From Rhabditoides inermis (lineage: Eukaryota; Nematoda; Chromadorea; Rhabditida; Rhabditidae): a stretch of DNA of 64,000 nt. The stretch covers positions 177,001 through 241,000 of the forward strand of contig CAWZYM010000348.1 in assembly GCA_963966185.1 (NCBI GenBank), in the 5' to 3' direction. Shown here in pieces: positions 45,809 through 55,815 of this stretch. Position 1 is the stretch's first letter. Every line of letters starts with the position of its first letter. A program made the translations under genes and the position numbers. Under the pieces are notes generated by a model, which searched no databases, was not told where the DNA came from, and saw only the letters and a list, made by a program, of their open reading frames with translations.

Positions 45809-48800
45809 GGCGGCGGCTGGACAACCCAACTGTGTTGTCCAGCATGATAAGTCATGCAGAATAAGTCATAAGTGAGAGGACTTAGTGATTGTCAAGGCGC
45901 CGTCAGACTCTATTATGTATTAATAAGTCACTTTATGGATAAGACACGTTCAGAGCATATTTCTGGGGGGGGAGGGGGCGTTCTGAGATCTTTTTGAGGG
46001 TCTTCCAGCAAAAGTTGAGTCTGACCTCCCTATAGTACTCCCGTTTTTACTAATCGTAGACGATAGGCGTTGGGAGTTTTGAGATACTTGTTCATAATAT
46101 GGACTTTGACGGACTTTTTTCATAATAATGTTCTTTAAAACTCCGCAGGCTACGTCATAAACCACTTAGCACTCCGCAATAACACTGATAAAGGAAGGAA
46201 CGGAAGGAACGAGGTTTATTCTCTGCGAGTGTCACTGGGTTTAGCTGATCACGGCGCGTCTCTCCGCCGCGTCCGAGTCCTCCGCGCCCCGCCCGATGTC
46301 TGAACGAGGGAACCCAAGAAGAACTATTTTATCTGAACAACAGGGATATGTGAACAGGAGGGAACGATGAGTAAACGAGTCAGTGTCAGAGGATGACAAA
46401 GCAAAACGAAACAAACGTAACAGTGGATAACGTAACAGTGCATAACTAATAAATCAACAAAAAGCCGGGCATCTACCGTGAAGGGGTCCTCCTGGTGCGA
46501 GGAGAGGAGCACCAGTCTAACAACAACATACTATGGGGGAAGAGCAAAAGACGGACCTGCCCTCCTAGTCCCTATACCAGCTCCAGGCGGTCGCGCACGT
46601 AGCACGGGATGGAAGACGACGACTTCCATCTTCCCTTGCGCATCAGCCCTTCGAGGGTCGCTCCTTTTCGGACCAATTCCGTCGCACCTCCTGCCCTCAG
46701 CGAGTGAGGAGTGACGTCCTTGATGCCTAGTAGATTCGTGGCCCGCCGGAACTCCCTCCGGAACAAGTCAGTCGACATGGCTCCGCCAGGAGTCTTGAGG
46801 AGGTAGGACTGCGGGGACGACAGCACGGACTCTATGAGGTCCTTCTCCTTGCTCCCGGCCGAGAAAAAGACTGCTGCTCCGGCGCCTTCTTGGTCGGTCT
46901 TGCTCGACTGAAAGGGGTCAGACCTGGGGTGAGATGATATCGACAACCCTATATCGTACCTTTATATTCAGCTCCACACTGGACTCGTGGTCGATGACGT
47001 CACCGCCACGCAGCGCCACGATTTCTCCGCATCGGAGCACTCCTCGGAATCCGAGCACGATTCCGGCCCCGATCCGCTTGTCGTTGGAGCTGCTGGAAGC
47101 CACGGCCCAATCGCAGAGCCGCTCGTAGTCGACTTGGGAGAGAGGCGTGTGATGCTTGGGGGGCTTCCTCGCCCGGCCGGCGGCCCGCAACACCATGTCC
47201 ACGAGAGGGCCCTCGGGGGACGCCTGTATAGAACATGAGGTTAATGTCGCTACCCAGAAACGTAGGCGCCGAAGAAATCTACCCACCATCGCCGCTCCGC
47301 CGGTCATCCACGACCACGCCGACGACACGGTCGGCAATGTCGTGAGATGTTTGCCGTCTTGCAGCTTCCTGGCGAGGAAGAGGGCGAGGGTAAACGCATC
47401 GCCCGGATCCAACGAACCCTCCTTTGCGAAGGCGGCTGAAAGTATGAGAGTGACGACCACTAGGTAAAGTCTGGGACTCACACAACGCCTTCCAGCTCGA
47501 CAGGTAGGCATTCCTGGTGTTGGTGGCTCTGGACTCCGCGTGGAAGCGCGTCCATTCGTCAGCGGCGATACCGAGTCTAGGTCCCTCTGCCCGTGCCCGA
47601 TCGATGAGGGCGCCCAGCCGTCCTATAAAGCTGATTGTGTCGGAGTCTCTCGGGGAGGAGGATGACCCGGGGAGGGAGGGGTGGCTACAGAAAATCTCGT
47701 AGATGACGATTCGAGGGCGGTCTCTCTATATATACCGTGCCGCGCCGCGACCGCGCCGCAACCATTACAAAAGTCGCGCTGGGACGACGACGCAAATCGA
47801 AACGAAGTCAGGCAGCAGATAGCAAAAACAGCTGTTACTGCTCCGCGCTAAGTCACATTAAAACTCCGCAGGCTACGTCATAAACCACTTAGCACTCCGC
47901 AATAACACTGATAAAGGAAGGAACGAGGTAGATACATGTAAAGAATACTGCTCCTCTCCGCTCACATTCTGCGCGCGTCGCACAGAAAGAACACAAAGTC
48001 GAAGGTCGCGCTGCTACTCGAAAACGCGCTGTTGCCTCCGCTGCCCGGTACAAGAAACTCCTCCCCTGCGGGAATAACATAGGTGTCCTTGATGAACCAT
48101 TGCCAACCAAGTCCGTTCTTGCCAACTAGCATGGGCATGTAGGCTGCTCCCTTCCAGTATGGGAGGCCCAGAATGGCGCGTGCCTCAAACTTCTTCAAGA
48201 AATGGATGGTTTTGACCGCCAGATGAGGAGGAGGGACTGCCCACAGTTTCTCCTTCCATACCCAATCGTACCTGAAGCTGTCGCCACACTCAGCTCCCGG
48301 CGAGGCGTACTTGCTCCCGAACCGTTGGCACTGCTTGTTGGTGGCGTGTGCGAACGCATCGAAGCTGGGGTGGAACCATCTGTTGGTGATTCTTCTGAAA
48401 ACATGTGGATGGATTCCCCAATCATCGCTGTCTAGAAGTCTCGACGCCGCGTCGGCTTCCTCATTCTCCTCCCTGGGCACCCAGGAGAAGCGTGTAGAAA
48501 CTCGGTGTGCGGCCAGCGATTTTAGAGCTCGCTTGGCTACAGAGTCAAGCGCCGGATTCATGGAGCCCTTGTCGAGGATGGACACTGCTGCGGAATTGTC
48601 GCAGCGAAACAGCACTTGCATACCCTGCAACTTTCGCGCAAACGTTTCCGCTCCGAACTGGACTGCCCTCAATTCCCGCAGGCAGCTAGACTCGAGTTTT
48701 TCCGCTTCAGATAGATTTTGCGCTGCTCGCAGCGTCAATTTGCCTCGCTTGCAGACCGCCCCCAAAGCTACATTCGATGCGTCAGTGGAGATAATCGCCT

Positions 48801-50890
48801 CAGGGTGGAAGGGTTCGTCCCAAAGCGGCCGCTCGCAGCCGCTCGCGGCCATTCTTAGCCACCACTCGATCTCACCTGCGGCCTCCTCGGATATGGGTGG
48901 AATGGGGGCAAGTGCGGTGCCGGACATCGCTCGTCTAAACTCGTCTCTGGAGAGCGGACCTCCGCTGAACTGGATAGGAGGCGAGTCCTTGGGCAGGCAG
49001 CCGTTCAGCAGCCTCAGCAGCTCTCTCGTCTGCCGTAGTCCACCTGGAACAGTAAGAGTGAGGGAAAGAACGGTTCCGATAGCGACTCTGAGAAGTGCCC
49101 CTGGCGCGCCTACAGCAATCTTGCCTAGCCTTTCCACAAGAGCTACCAAGCGCCTCTGCACCGGTTTCACAGACCCGCGGTCAAATAGAATAGCGAATCC
49201 CAGCCACTCGACTGTCTGGGATACCTGCCATGAGGATTTTACGGGGTGAACGCTCACACCCGCCAGAGCCAGATCGCTTCTGACTCTGTCGGCTGCAGAC
49301 TGGGCCTCTGCCTTGTCTGCAGCGAAGATGAGGCCGTCGTCGAGGTACAGCGCGACGCGAAGACCGAGGCTCCTCCAGTGAGTAGTGAGAGATCGCATGA
49401 CCTTTGTGAACACCCACGGAGCTAGACAAAGCCCGAAGGGGAGAACTGAGAATGCAAAAGTCCGTCCCTCCCAAGAAAAGCTTAGAAAGGGAATGGAGGA
49501 CGGATGCATTGGTATATGGTGGTACCCACTCGACATATCAAAGGTGGCCGCCCAGCCACCAGGTGGAATATCGTACCAAACGCTGCGCAGGTCATCGAAT
49601 TTAATGCCTGGAGGCGAGAGGTATAGGTTAAGCTCGGAAAGATCAAGAATGAGACGGGGTTTTCCCGCAGAGTTGAAGGCTACTGACAGCGGGGAAATGA
49701 GCGCGGGTGCGGGCATGGGGATGACAGATCCCTCCCGAAGCAATTTGGCGACCTCCTGGGACACGAAATCGGAGTTGTGGGCGGCCGAGGTGCGGTTAGG
49801 CCCCAGGCAACCCTTGAGGGGAATAGAGCTAAACGGCAGCGCAAACCCTTGAGACAAAACAGACATTGTAAACTGTGAAGCACCGATGCTACGCCAGAAA
49901 GGAAGGCAACCTCTAACCCCCTTAGCATAAATACCACAGTCAAGCTTACCATCAGTGACGGCGGTTGGGGCAGCGGGACGACGAGTGTCCATATCCTCGG
50001 CACGAACTGCAGTCAGGGCGCCGGTCGGAGCGCCTCTCGTTGCGGTCGATGCGCTCACGGAGGTCGCGGAGAGCGTCTGCCAGGCGGCCATCAGAATGCC
50101 GGGGCTGGACGCCACGCTCAGACCCGGCCGCGCGAAAGGGCTGCTGCGCCGCCACTACCTTCTTCTTCTTTTCAGGAGGGGGCGCCGTGCTCACCATGGC
50201 GCACGCCAGCTGCAGCGGGTCCGAAGAAGATCCTGCGGCAGCGGAGAAGGCTTGCACGCGCTCGAAAGTTTCCATGACGCGCTTGTCCTTGTCCGACAAG
50301 ACCAGCAGCTTTCCGCGCTCCTCCAGAGACTTCACCAGCTTGGCGATGGCGTCGTCCTTTCCTTCCATCGAGGTGGCTGCAGCGGCTTGATCCAGCAGCA
50401 CCAGCCAACCGTTTATCAGCTCGAGCTGCTTGTTGAATCCGAAATTCTCTCCAGGGGGGAACGGGGTCCTGGCGGGCTGCGCAGCGGGACGATTGGCCAG
50501 AAAGAGGCGTAGAATTTGCTGCTGTGCTTCAGTGAAGCCAGCTTCAGCGGCGGCTTGAAGATGCTGATCCATGGAGACGTCCAGTAACTGACGTGACGAA
50601 ATACACACTCGCGTACAGAAAATCTCGTAGATGACGATTCGAGGGCGGTCTCTCTATATATACCGTGCCGCGCCGCGACCGCGCCGCAACCATTACAAAA
50701 GTCGCGCTGGGACGACGACGCAAATCGAAACGAAGTCAGGCAGCAGATAGCAAAAACAGCTGTTACTGCTCCGCGCTAAGTCACATTCTACAGGAATCCG
50801 AAAAACAACAAACCGACTGATGTGCCGATTGTGCCAGTGACTGAGAAGATCACTCGAACCGACTGGGCCGTCAAAGGTGGAAAGGTACTC

Positions 50891-50936
<46 letters not shown>

Positions 50937-51691
50937 TTCCCCCATAACTCTCAGGCAACGCAATATCAAACTGTCGAAATGGTTGTCACCCCTCTCGTCA
51001 AGAAAGAGGCCCAGGAACACTTCAACTGTCCCACCCTGGAAGGTGATCGATAGACGATCGATACATCGATCAATCAATCGATATCAGGGGCGGAGCTGGA
51101 GGGTCAGGGAGGGCCGGGTTCGGCCGGAGCTCACTGGGAGAAGCGACTGTTTCGCAACGAGATGCTAACTGCATCGTGAGATCCCATCTCTTCTCTATCT
51201 CTTTATCTTTCGATCAATGAACATCTAGATTGAATATCGATTTATTGATTAATTTCAGAGACACTAAGATCCCTCCAGTCATCACTCGCATAACGCTGGC
51301 TCTGCTCGAAGATAGTGGATGGTACAAGGCCGACTATCGGTAATTGTTTTGTGCGATGATACTGTTGTCTACTGTGCTGTAAACGTAGGGCGAACAATTC
51401 AATGAAAGTGTGGTCAGTCTTCAGAAATCACTAATTAGCTGGAATTTGAGACATTTCGCTGGTAGTTGGAAGTACTTGTAGGGCAGTTTGAAGGTCACGT
51501 ATGTACTTGACTGAGTATCGTTTCAGCCAGGCGTATCGTATGCAGTGGGGTCGGGGTCTGGGGTGTGGATTCGCGCAGAAGAGCTGTGGAGAGTGGATAG
51601 CAACGCGTAGAAAGGCGGGAAAGTCGCCCACCCCATTCTGCGATAGAGTGGATACCAGTCTGACGAATGGCACTGTACATACGCACAGGTG

Positions 51692-51731
<40 letters not shown>

Positions 51732-52918
51732 ATTATCTTTTTTAGGTGCTCATCTGACCGCAAGAGTATCGGAGCGTGCGATATCAAGAAATCGTATGGG
51801 GCTCTTCCCAAGCGAGTCCAATACTTTGACAAAGTCGTCAACCAAAAAAAATCGGAAGCCGCGAAGTTTGGAGGAGCACATAAGTTCATGGACTACTGCC
51901 CATATGTACAGGAGCTGGTGAGCATCTCTTTCTTTCTGTCTCTCTCTCTCTTTCTGTCTCTGTCTCTCTCTCTCTTTCTCTTTCTCCTCTCTTTCCTCTC
52001 ATATCCATATTTTTTCAGCCCACACGCATTGTTTGCGATGGCTCCTCTGGTGCCGAAAACCGCAAGTACAATATGCAGGTGATTCGCATTCTTAATTATT
52101 GCATGAAATAAACAATAATCAGGAGTTCGGTGCGTCGTCTCGCTGTATTGACATCGAGGGCGCTTGGACAAAAGTCGGACACACACTGGAGGGAGGGTGC
52201 TACAAGGTATGATGTCACAATTTGCGAATGCGTTCTTGGCGAGACGCCAAGCCGCCGCAGCGCTCGGATGGTGGACACGCGACGCGGCCTGCGCGCTCTC
52301 TTTTCTAGTACTCTCTTAATGTGTCTGACCGAGGGAATAGAGAGAGAGAGAGACGGCGCTCAAATAAACCAAACAAGGCTATATACTCGCATGCATTTTT
52401 AGACAAAGTGCTATTCCACGGCCGTTTACATTGAAATGATGGGCAGGTCGTACAAGTGCGAGAAGAACGGCGAAGGGACGAAGATTGCTATTGACGAGGT
52501 GTGCACCACTCATTGCACCTCACTCCAATCACTGTTTTAGATCGACCACTATCGCAACATTCTCAAGGGAAATCTCATCTGTCCGGCGTATGAGGAGATT
52601 TGCGATGGCACCGGATATCCCAATGAGCCGGCCCCACCTCCTAATAAGGCTCCGCCTACAAAGGCTCCGCCTCCTCCACCTCCGAAGAAAACCCCGCCCA
52701 CCAAGGCTCCGGCTCCGCCTCCGAAAAAGAATCCGCAGCAGAAACCTGTTGTTACCGAAAAGAAACCGACGATCGCTCCGCCCCCGGATGCCCCGCCCTC
52801 TCAGTCTGCTGGTCTCACGAAGCCCCTCAATGCTCGTCTTTTGCTGCATGATTTGAGTATTCAGATCAAGACAGCTGCTCTCCTTCCTAAAATGATCCTC
52901 TTTCTTTTCGGACTGTAG
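44188..52918 (+). CDS. Leishmanolysin-like (M8) metallopeptidase, copy 1
   Basis: Secreted or surface zinc peptidase of the gp63/invadolysin family. Eighteen exons: 44188-44256, 44305-44471, 44575-44667, 44729-44837, 44932-44997, 45060-45179, 45375-45470, 45517-45620, 50794-50884, 50955-51042, 51088-51175, 51259-51339, 51537-51688, 51746-51917, 52019-52078, 52123-52206, 52403-52498, 52541-52918. The signal peptide is MRLLFFLSLLAYGYA. The zinc motif HEILH is at 45538-45552 and the third His at 51132 (GAHWEKR), as in gp63. Many Cys follow. The C-terminus is a Pro/Lys-rich stalk and a hydrophobic tail (LLPKMILFLFGL) that could direct GPI anchoring. The 5.2-kb intron 8 contains a DIRS-like retrotransposon and a GA tract, yet all exons remain open. 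Confidence 0.85.
44482..44564. repeat. CT-rich tract in leishmanolysin intron 2
   Basis: CT repeat preceding the exon-3 acceptor; longer in copy 2 (59,280-59,410). Confidence 0.9.
45738..45805. repeat. (GA)n microsatellite in leishmanolysin intron 8
   Basis: Pure GA dinucleotides for about 66 bp; about 18 bp in the paralogue near 60,590. Confidence 0.93.
46137..46213 (-). repeat. Split direct repeat A1
   Basis: Starts AAAACTCCGCAGGCTACGTC and matches 47860-47930 except for a 9-bp tandem duplication of GGAAGGAAC near its end. Confidence 0.88.
46572..47685 (-). CDS. Tyrosine recombinase of the DIRS-like element
   Basis: Integrates the element by site-specific recombination. Read on minus with three introns: an N-terminal SAM-like part (TRNAYLSSWKAL near 47,500), a GT-AG intron before about 47,440, one at about 47,225-47,287 and a 52-nt intron (46962-46911) with ...TTTCAG acceptor. 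The catalytic domain has Arg in LRCGEIVALRGGDV, then HSLRAGGATELV (H-x-x-R), MRKGRW (the His/Trp position) and Tyr in PCYVRDRLEL. The R...HxxR...W...Y set is complete. The first exon probably follows a CTGTAG acceptor at the inner end of repeat B2. Confidence 0.75.
47686..47859 (-). repeat. Split direct repeat B2
   Basis: 174 bp, identical as far as I can see to 50614-50787. Contains TATATATA at 47727-47734. Confidence 0.92.
47727..47734 (-). promoter_or_regulatory. TATA box in repeat B2 (recombinase promoter)
   Basis: TATATATA oriented toward the recombinase gene. The same box in B1 (50655-50662) faces gag-RT. Confidence 0.45.
47860..47930 (-). repeat. Split direct repeat A2
   Basis: Abuts B2 directly, forming the internal B-A junction TCACATTAAAACTCC that mirrors the circular junction of the element ends. 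Confidence 0.88.
47962..50115 (-). CDS. Reverse transcriptase-RNase H of the DIRS-like element
   Basis: 717 codons on the minus strand, overlapping the gag-like frame by about 164 nt, so expressed by frameshift or internal start. RT palm: FDMSSGYHHIPMH, then an FGLCLAPWVFTKVM segment and the active site LYLDDGLIFA (YxDD). RNase H: an STDASNVALGAV strand, an ESSCLRELRAVQ Glu helix, an FRCDNSAAVSIL Asp and a FSWVPREENEEADAASRLL terminal His/Asp region. This order and the Val-Pro-Arg-Glu-x-Asn motif are typical of DIRS/Ngaro/PAT reverse transcriptases. The C-terminal part (KASPGAECGDSFRY...) resembles the methyltransferase-like remnant in some DIRS elements, but this is not certain. No internal stops. 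Confidence 0.85.
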   Translation of the reverse strand: MASSPGILMAAWQTLSATSVSASTATRGAPTGALTAVRAEDMDTRRPAAPTAVTDGKLDCGIYAKGVRGCLPFWRSIGASQFTMSVLSQGFALPFSSIPLKGCLGPNRTSAAHNSDFVSQEVAKLLREGSVIPMPAPALISPLSVAFNSAGKPRLILDLSELNLYLSPPGIKFDDLRSVWYDIPPGGWAATFDMSSGYHHIPMHPSSIPFLSFSWEGRTFAFSVLPFGLCLAPWVFTKVMRSLTTHWRSLGLRVALYLDDGLIFAADKAEAQSAADRVRSDLALAGVSVHPVKSSWQVSQTVEWLGFAILFDRGSVKPVQRRLVALVERLGKIAVGAPGALLRVAIGTVLSLTLTVPGGLRQTRELLRLLNGCLPKDSPPIQFSGGPLSRDEFRRAMSGTALAPIPPISEEAAGEIEWWLRMAASGCERPLWDEPFHPEAIISTDASNVALGAVCKRGKLTLRAAQNLSEAEKLESSCLRELRAVQFGAETFARKLQGMQVLFRCDNSAAVSILDKGSMNPALDSVAKRALKSLAAHRVSTRFSWVPREENEEADAASRLLDSDDWGIHPHVFRRITNRWFHPSFDAFAHATNKQCQRFGSKYASPGAECGDSFRYDWVWKEKLWAVPPPHLAVKTIHFLKKFEARAILGLPYWKGAAYMPMLVGKNGLGWQWFIKDTYVIPAGEEFLVPGSGGNSAFSSSSATFDFVFFLCDARRM
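49952..50572 (-). CDS. Gag-like protein of the DIRS-like element
   Basis: ATG at 50572 (MDQHLQAAAEAGF). About 206 residues, helical Ala/Gln-rich first half, a Lys-rich KKKKVVAAQQ region, and at the end a single zinc knuckle C-x2-C-x4-H-x4-C (CSSCRGYGHSSSRC). Probably the nucleocapsid; overlaps the RT frame. Confidence 0.72.
   Translation of the reverse strand: MDQHLQAAAEAGFTEAQQQILRLFLANRPAAQPARTPFPPGENFGFNKQLELINGWLVLLDQAAAATSMEGKDDAIAKLVKSLEERGKLLVLSDKDKRVMETFERVQAFSAAAGSSSDPLQLACAMVSTAPPPEKKKKVVAAQQPFRAAGSERGVQPRHSDGRLADALRDLRERIDRNERRSDRRPDCSSCRGYGHSSSRCPNRRH
50614..50787 (-). repeat. Split direct repeat B1 (element 5' end)
   Basis: 174 bp identical to B2. Its outer end GTCACATT abuts the host sequence CTACAGGAATCC, which contains the exon-9 acceptor of leishmanolysin. 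Confidence 0.92.
50655..50662 (-). promoter_or_regulatory. TATA box in repeat B1 (gag-RT promoter)
   Basis: TATATATA about 85 bp upstream of the gag ATG on the minus strand. Confidence 0.45.
50893..50934. repeat. (CT)n tract in leishmanolysin intron 9
   Basis: CT dinucleotides preceding the exon-10 acceptor; similar tract at 61,085-61,131 in copy 2. Confidence 0.9.
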
Positions 52919-53785
52919 ATATCGATTATAACTTATATTATATTTTTGTATAGCTCACGTTTGTCTTTTGGAATAAATCATTTTATGCGATAATGTCTTT
53001 TTGTACATATAGGGAGAAAAAAACTGGAGATGGGAGAGAGAGAGAGAGAGGGAGAGAGAGATAGAGAGACGCAATACATGTGCCGTGTTTATCTCTCTCT
53101 CTCTCTCTCTCTCTCGTTTTCCGTTCTATGTGCGTTTGTACTCATAGATAGGTTCACTCGACCTGGTATTTCTACCAACTGTGATTCTAATCAATTGTGC
53201 GCCCGTCGGACTCTCAACCATTTATACAATAGGACTGAGGAAAAGAGAAGTGTTATCAAAGCGACTGTACGGAAAGACGAAAGGAAAACGTTTCGCAGAT
53301 TGAGCTACTCCACTCGCTTAAAATTACGCTAGGAAAATTATATTTTTGTACATATAAGGAGAAACAAACTAGAGAGGGGAGAGAGAAAGAAAAAAAGAGC
53401 GAGAGAGCGAGAGACGCAATACATGTGCCGTGTTTATCTCTCTCTCTCTCTCTCTCTCTCTCTTTCAATCTCCAATTAGCCTACTCTCTCCCCTCACACA
53501 CTCCACTTAAGTTACCCACAGTTAGCCGGTTATGTTGTTTCTTATGTTTATTGTTACATTCGCGTCGAGTTCAAGTGTCTCGTTTTTTGTTATCCACACA
53601 TTGTTATTATAGGTATTGCCACGATGAAGGCGTAACGCCGAAACGTCGGATAAAGATAAGTAAGTATATTCCAACAATCGTGGTCCACGGCTTTAACATC
53701 TAACACTACAATCCCCTAAAGCATTCGACAACTAGGAAAAGTCAGAATTCGTAAAAATTTATAACCTTTTAAAACAACAAAATAA
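52919..53785. repeat. Locally duplicated 3' flank of leishmanolysin copy 1
   Basis: The block at 52,995-53,113 (TTTTTGTACATATA, GA tract, then GACGCAATACATGTGCCGTG and CT tract) is repeated at 53,342-53,462. Copy 2 has it once (63,390-63,500). Between them lies a single unit of the 42-bp minisatellite. Confidence 0.75.
53302..53338 (+). repeat. Solitary 42-bp minisatellite monomer
   Basis: TGAGCTACTCCACTCGCTTA followed by AAATTACGCTAGGA, a diverged single unit of the array at 6.4-9.8 kb. It is absent at the corresponding place near 63,680. Confidence 0.85.
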
Positions 53786-55245
53786 TTAGCGTTTGTTGAG
53801 TCGGTGCCAGATGCATGTCGTTTGCTTCGGGTCCTTGTCCTTCCGGTCTTGTGCTACTCCACCGAGACGTTTGGCGAGCCTCTGCAACGCCTGCAACAGG
53901 AATATACGTTTAAATATGTTGATTGACAATACAACACTTTCATTAAATTTCACCTTGACACGATGGGCACAAACGTCCGCGATTCTCGAGATCAGGAAAG
54001 CCCAGAATGAGATGGATCCTTCGCATTGCACAATCGAAAAAAGTCGAGCGCAGATCGGAAGAGATTTCTGGACATCATACAGAATGTCGGCGTCGGGTCG
54101 AGGCTGCTCACTGAGAGTGTTCTGCAGAAGAGCCAGAGAGAGCAAAACTGCTGATACACGCCCACAACGCATCTGAAAAGAAAATGCGAGATGAGAAGAT
54201 GGGTAGAAAGATAAGATAAACCCACATCAGCTCTGCCATGCAAAACAACAGTAGCCGTCACACCGAAACGTTCAAGAAAGGGAGCGATGATGCGGAAAAG
54301 GTCTTCATGAATCTGTCGGGGCAGGGGGCAGGATGCGGCCCTGTAAGAAATAAAATTGTGTGAATGACTGAGTCCTTTTCATGACAACGTTGCAAATTTG
54401 ACTTTAAACGTGTCCTACTCCGTTGATTCGGTTCTATCGAGCAATTGAGCTCATTTCAGACGTTCAGATCTCAGATGAACACATTTACTTACAAATCGGA
54501 GGAGATCGAGTTTTAGCGTGAGCGCATGCGCGGATTAAAGTCGTTGCAAGAAGATTTAATTTACGTAACACTAGAAAAACTAGTTTGTCTATCATACAAG
54601 CTTCTTTCGAAATGGTCGAAAGTGTTTACCGGTTGCGGACTTGGAATCTGTGGACGTTGTGCTGACGGCCACTGCTGTGGTCGACTCGTATCGTACACAC
54701 TTGGAGGTCTTCTTCGTGTGTTTGACACACTAGTCTTGTCTGGAATATAGTGATTTAAATACATCATGTGTTAATAAAAAACGCGAATAAATTGAAATAA
54801 CTCACATGCTTCGAGAGACATACATAGGCTTCTCTGGTCGGCAACTCTTCCATACGCAGTTTTCTCGGCAGTAGTGGATGGTGCGCACAAGGCGACTATG
54901 TATGAGACCTCTCGACGAACAATGTCGTCGAGGAAGGTAATCTTGCCAAAATCAGACTGCTCAGGCCCTTGAAACTTCTCATATACATGTAATGAAAGTC
55001 AATCACTCATCTTATGCGCGAGCACATAAGCGCTTCTGCATCTCTGCACAGCTGGCATCACAGCAAGCAGTGCAGGTCTCGCATTGCGCTGCACTTTGAC
55101 ACATTGCTCCTTAAATTCGCGTTCGAGAAGACCAGCGTCAGAGTTGATCGCCTGAACAAGCATGAAGGTGAAAAAAGAGAGCAAGAAACAGTACCTTGAG
55201 GTGGTTTTTGAGCATTGCATTATTCGGAATTGCTGGTTCGAACAT
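53786..55245 (-). CDS. Spliced minus-strand gene between the duplicated blocks, unrecognised
   Basis: Candidate exons on the minus strand: 55245-55195 (MFEPAIPNNAMLKNHLK), 55151-about 55010 (an LLEREFKEQCVKVQRNARPA helix), about 54974-54808 (GPEQSDFGKITFLDDIVRRE), about 54740-54630 (Pro/Arg/Gln-rich), about 54341-54226 (HEDLFRIIAPFLERFGVTAT), about 54154-53956 (LLSLALLQNTLSE... with a Cys/Ile-rich helix) and about 53890-53786, ending RLNKR. Most joins keep frame. The protein looks helical with a disordered centre. I recognise no family. There is no paralogue in the window: it sits between the two copies of the duplicated block. Confidence 0.5.
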
Positions 55246-55740
55246 CGCTGAAACAGGTTTCACATCACAATATAGCAGAAGAATTATGGGCTGTTCATTC
55301 AGACACATGAACAGAACTAGCATCAATGTACGAATGAACCAAAAATGGAACGGTTTCAAAAAAATTCGCTTGTGCTCGCCGGTGCGCGACTCGCTCGGAG
55401 AAAGAGCGATCCTCTCACCGTCACCGTCTAACTCGCACTCGCGCCTCTTGTGGTTAGGATTTTCGGAAAATTTGCGATTCTCTACGCTTAATCTCGACAA
55501 CTTTTGCGTTATACAAAGATAATATGTGGGCAGTGATAGCAGACACGACAAAGTAGAACCGCAGGTCGGAAGCTCAAACAAGCTCAAACAACCTCAAACA
55601 ATGCTTGTAGACAAATCGACTGGTCGAAACGCAGAAAAAGGAGAGAATAATCGTGCGGTAGTTTTTAATTTCCAGTGAACACCTCATTTGCGTACGATTA
55701 ATATGCCTAGCCCACTGTCGTTTTCTTGCGAGTCGTTTTT
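55246..55740. other. Spacer upstream of the minus-strand gene
   Basis: An open minus-strand frame continues upstream to 55,587 but lacks coding character. Homology with the first block begins near 55,740. Confidence 0.4.
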
Positions 55741-55815
55741 TTCACTGCGCGCTATTTCTCTAACCTGTTATTCACGTTTGCATATTTCAGGTGTTCTCAT
55801 TCTCCAAACACAAAC

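Larger units (their letters stand above)
46137..50787 (-). mobile_element. DIRS/PAT-like tyrosine-recombinase retrotransposon
   Basis: 4.65 kb, minus strand, with gag-like, RT-RNaseH and tyrosine recombinase genes and split direct repeats in the PAT arrangement: B1 (50614-50787), gag, RT, A2-B2 (47860-47930 and 47686-47859), recombinase, A1 (46137-46213). Such elements integrate as circles by recombination rather than with an integrase, so no target duplication is expected and none is seen. The paralogous intron at 60,960-60,985 is the empty site. It lies just 6 bp from the exon-9 splice acceptor of leishmanolysin copy 1. Confidence 0.88.

Noticed and set aside
48311..49249. Plus-strand 312-codon ORF
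   Set aside because: Antisense shadow of the DIRS-like reverse transcriptase.
53600..53700. GCCGAAACGTCGG motif as a LINE 3' end
   Set aside because: Similar motifs occur at ends of some invertebrate retroelements, but no RT sequence or clear boundary is present here.
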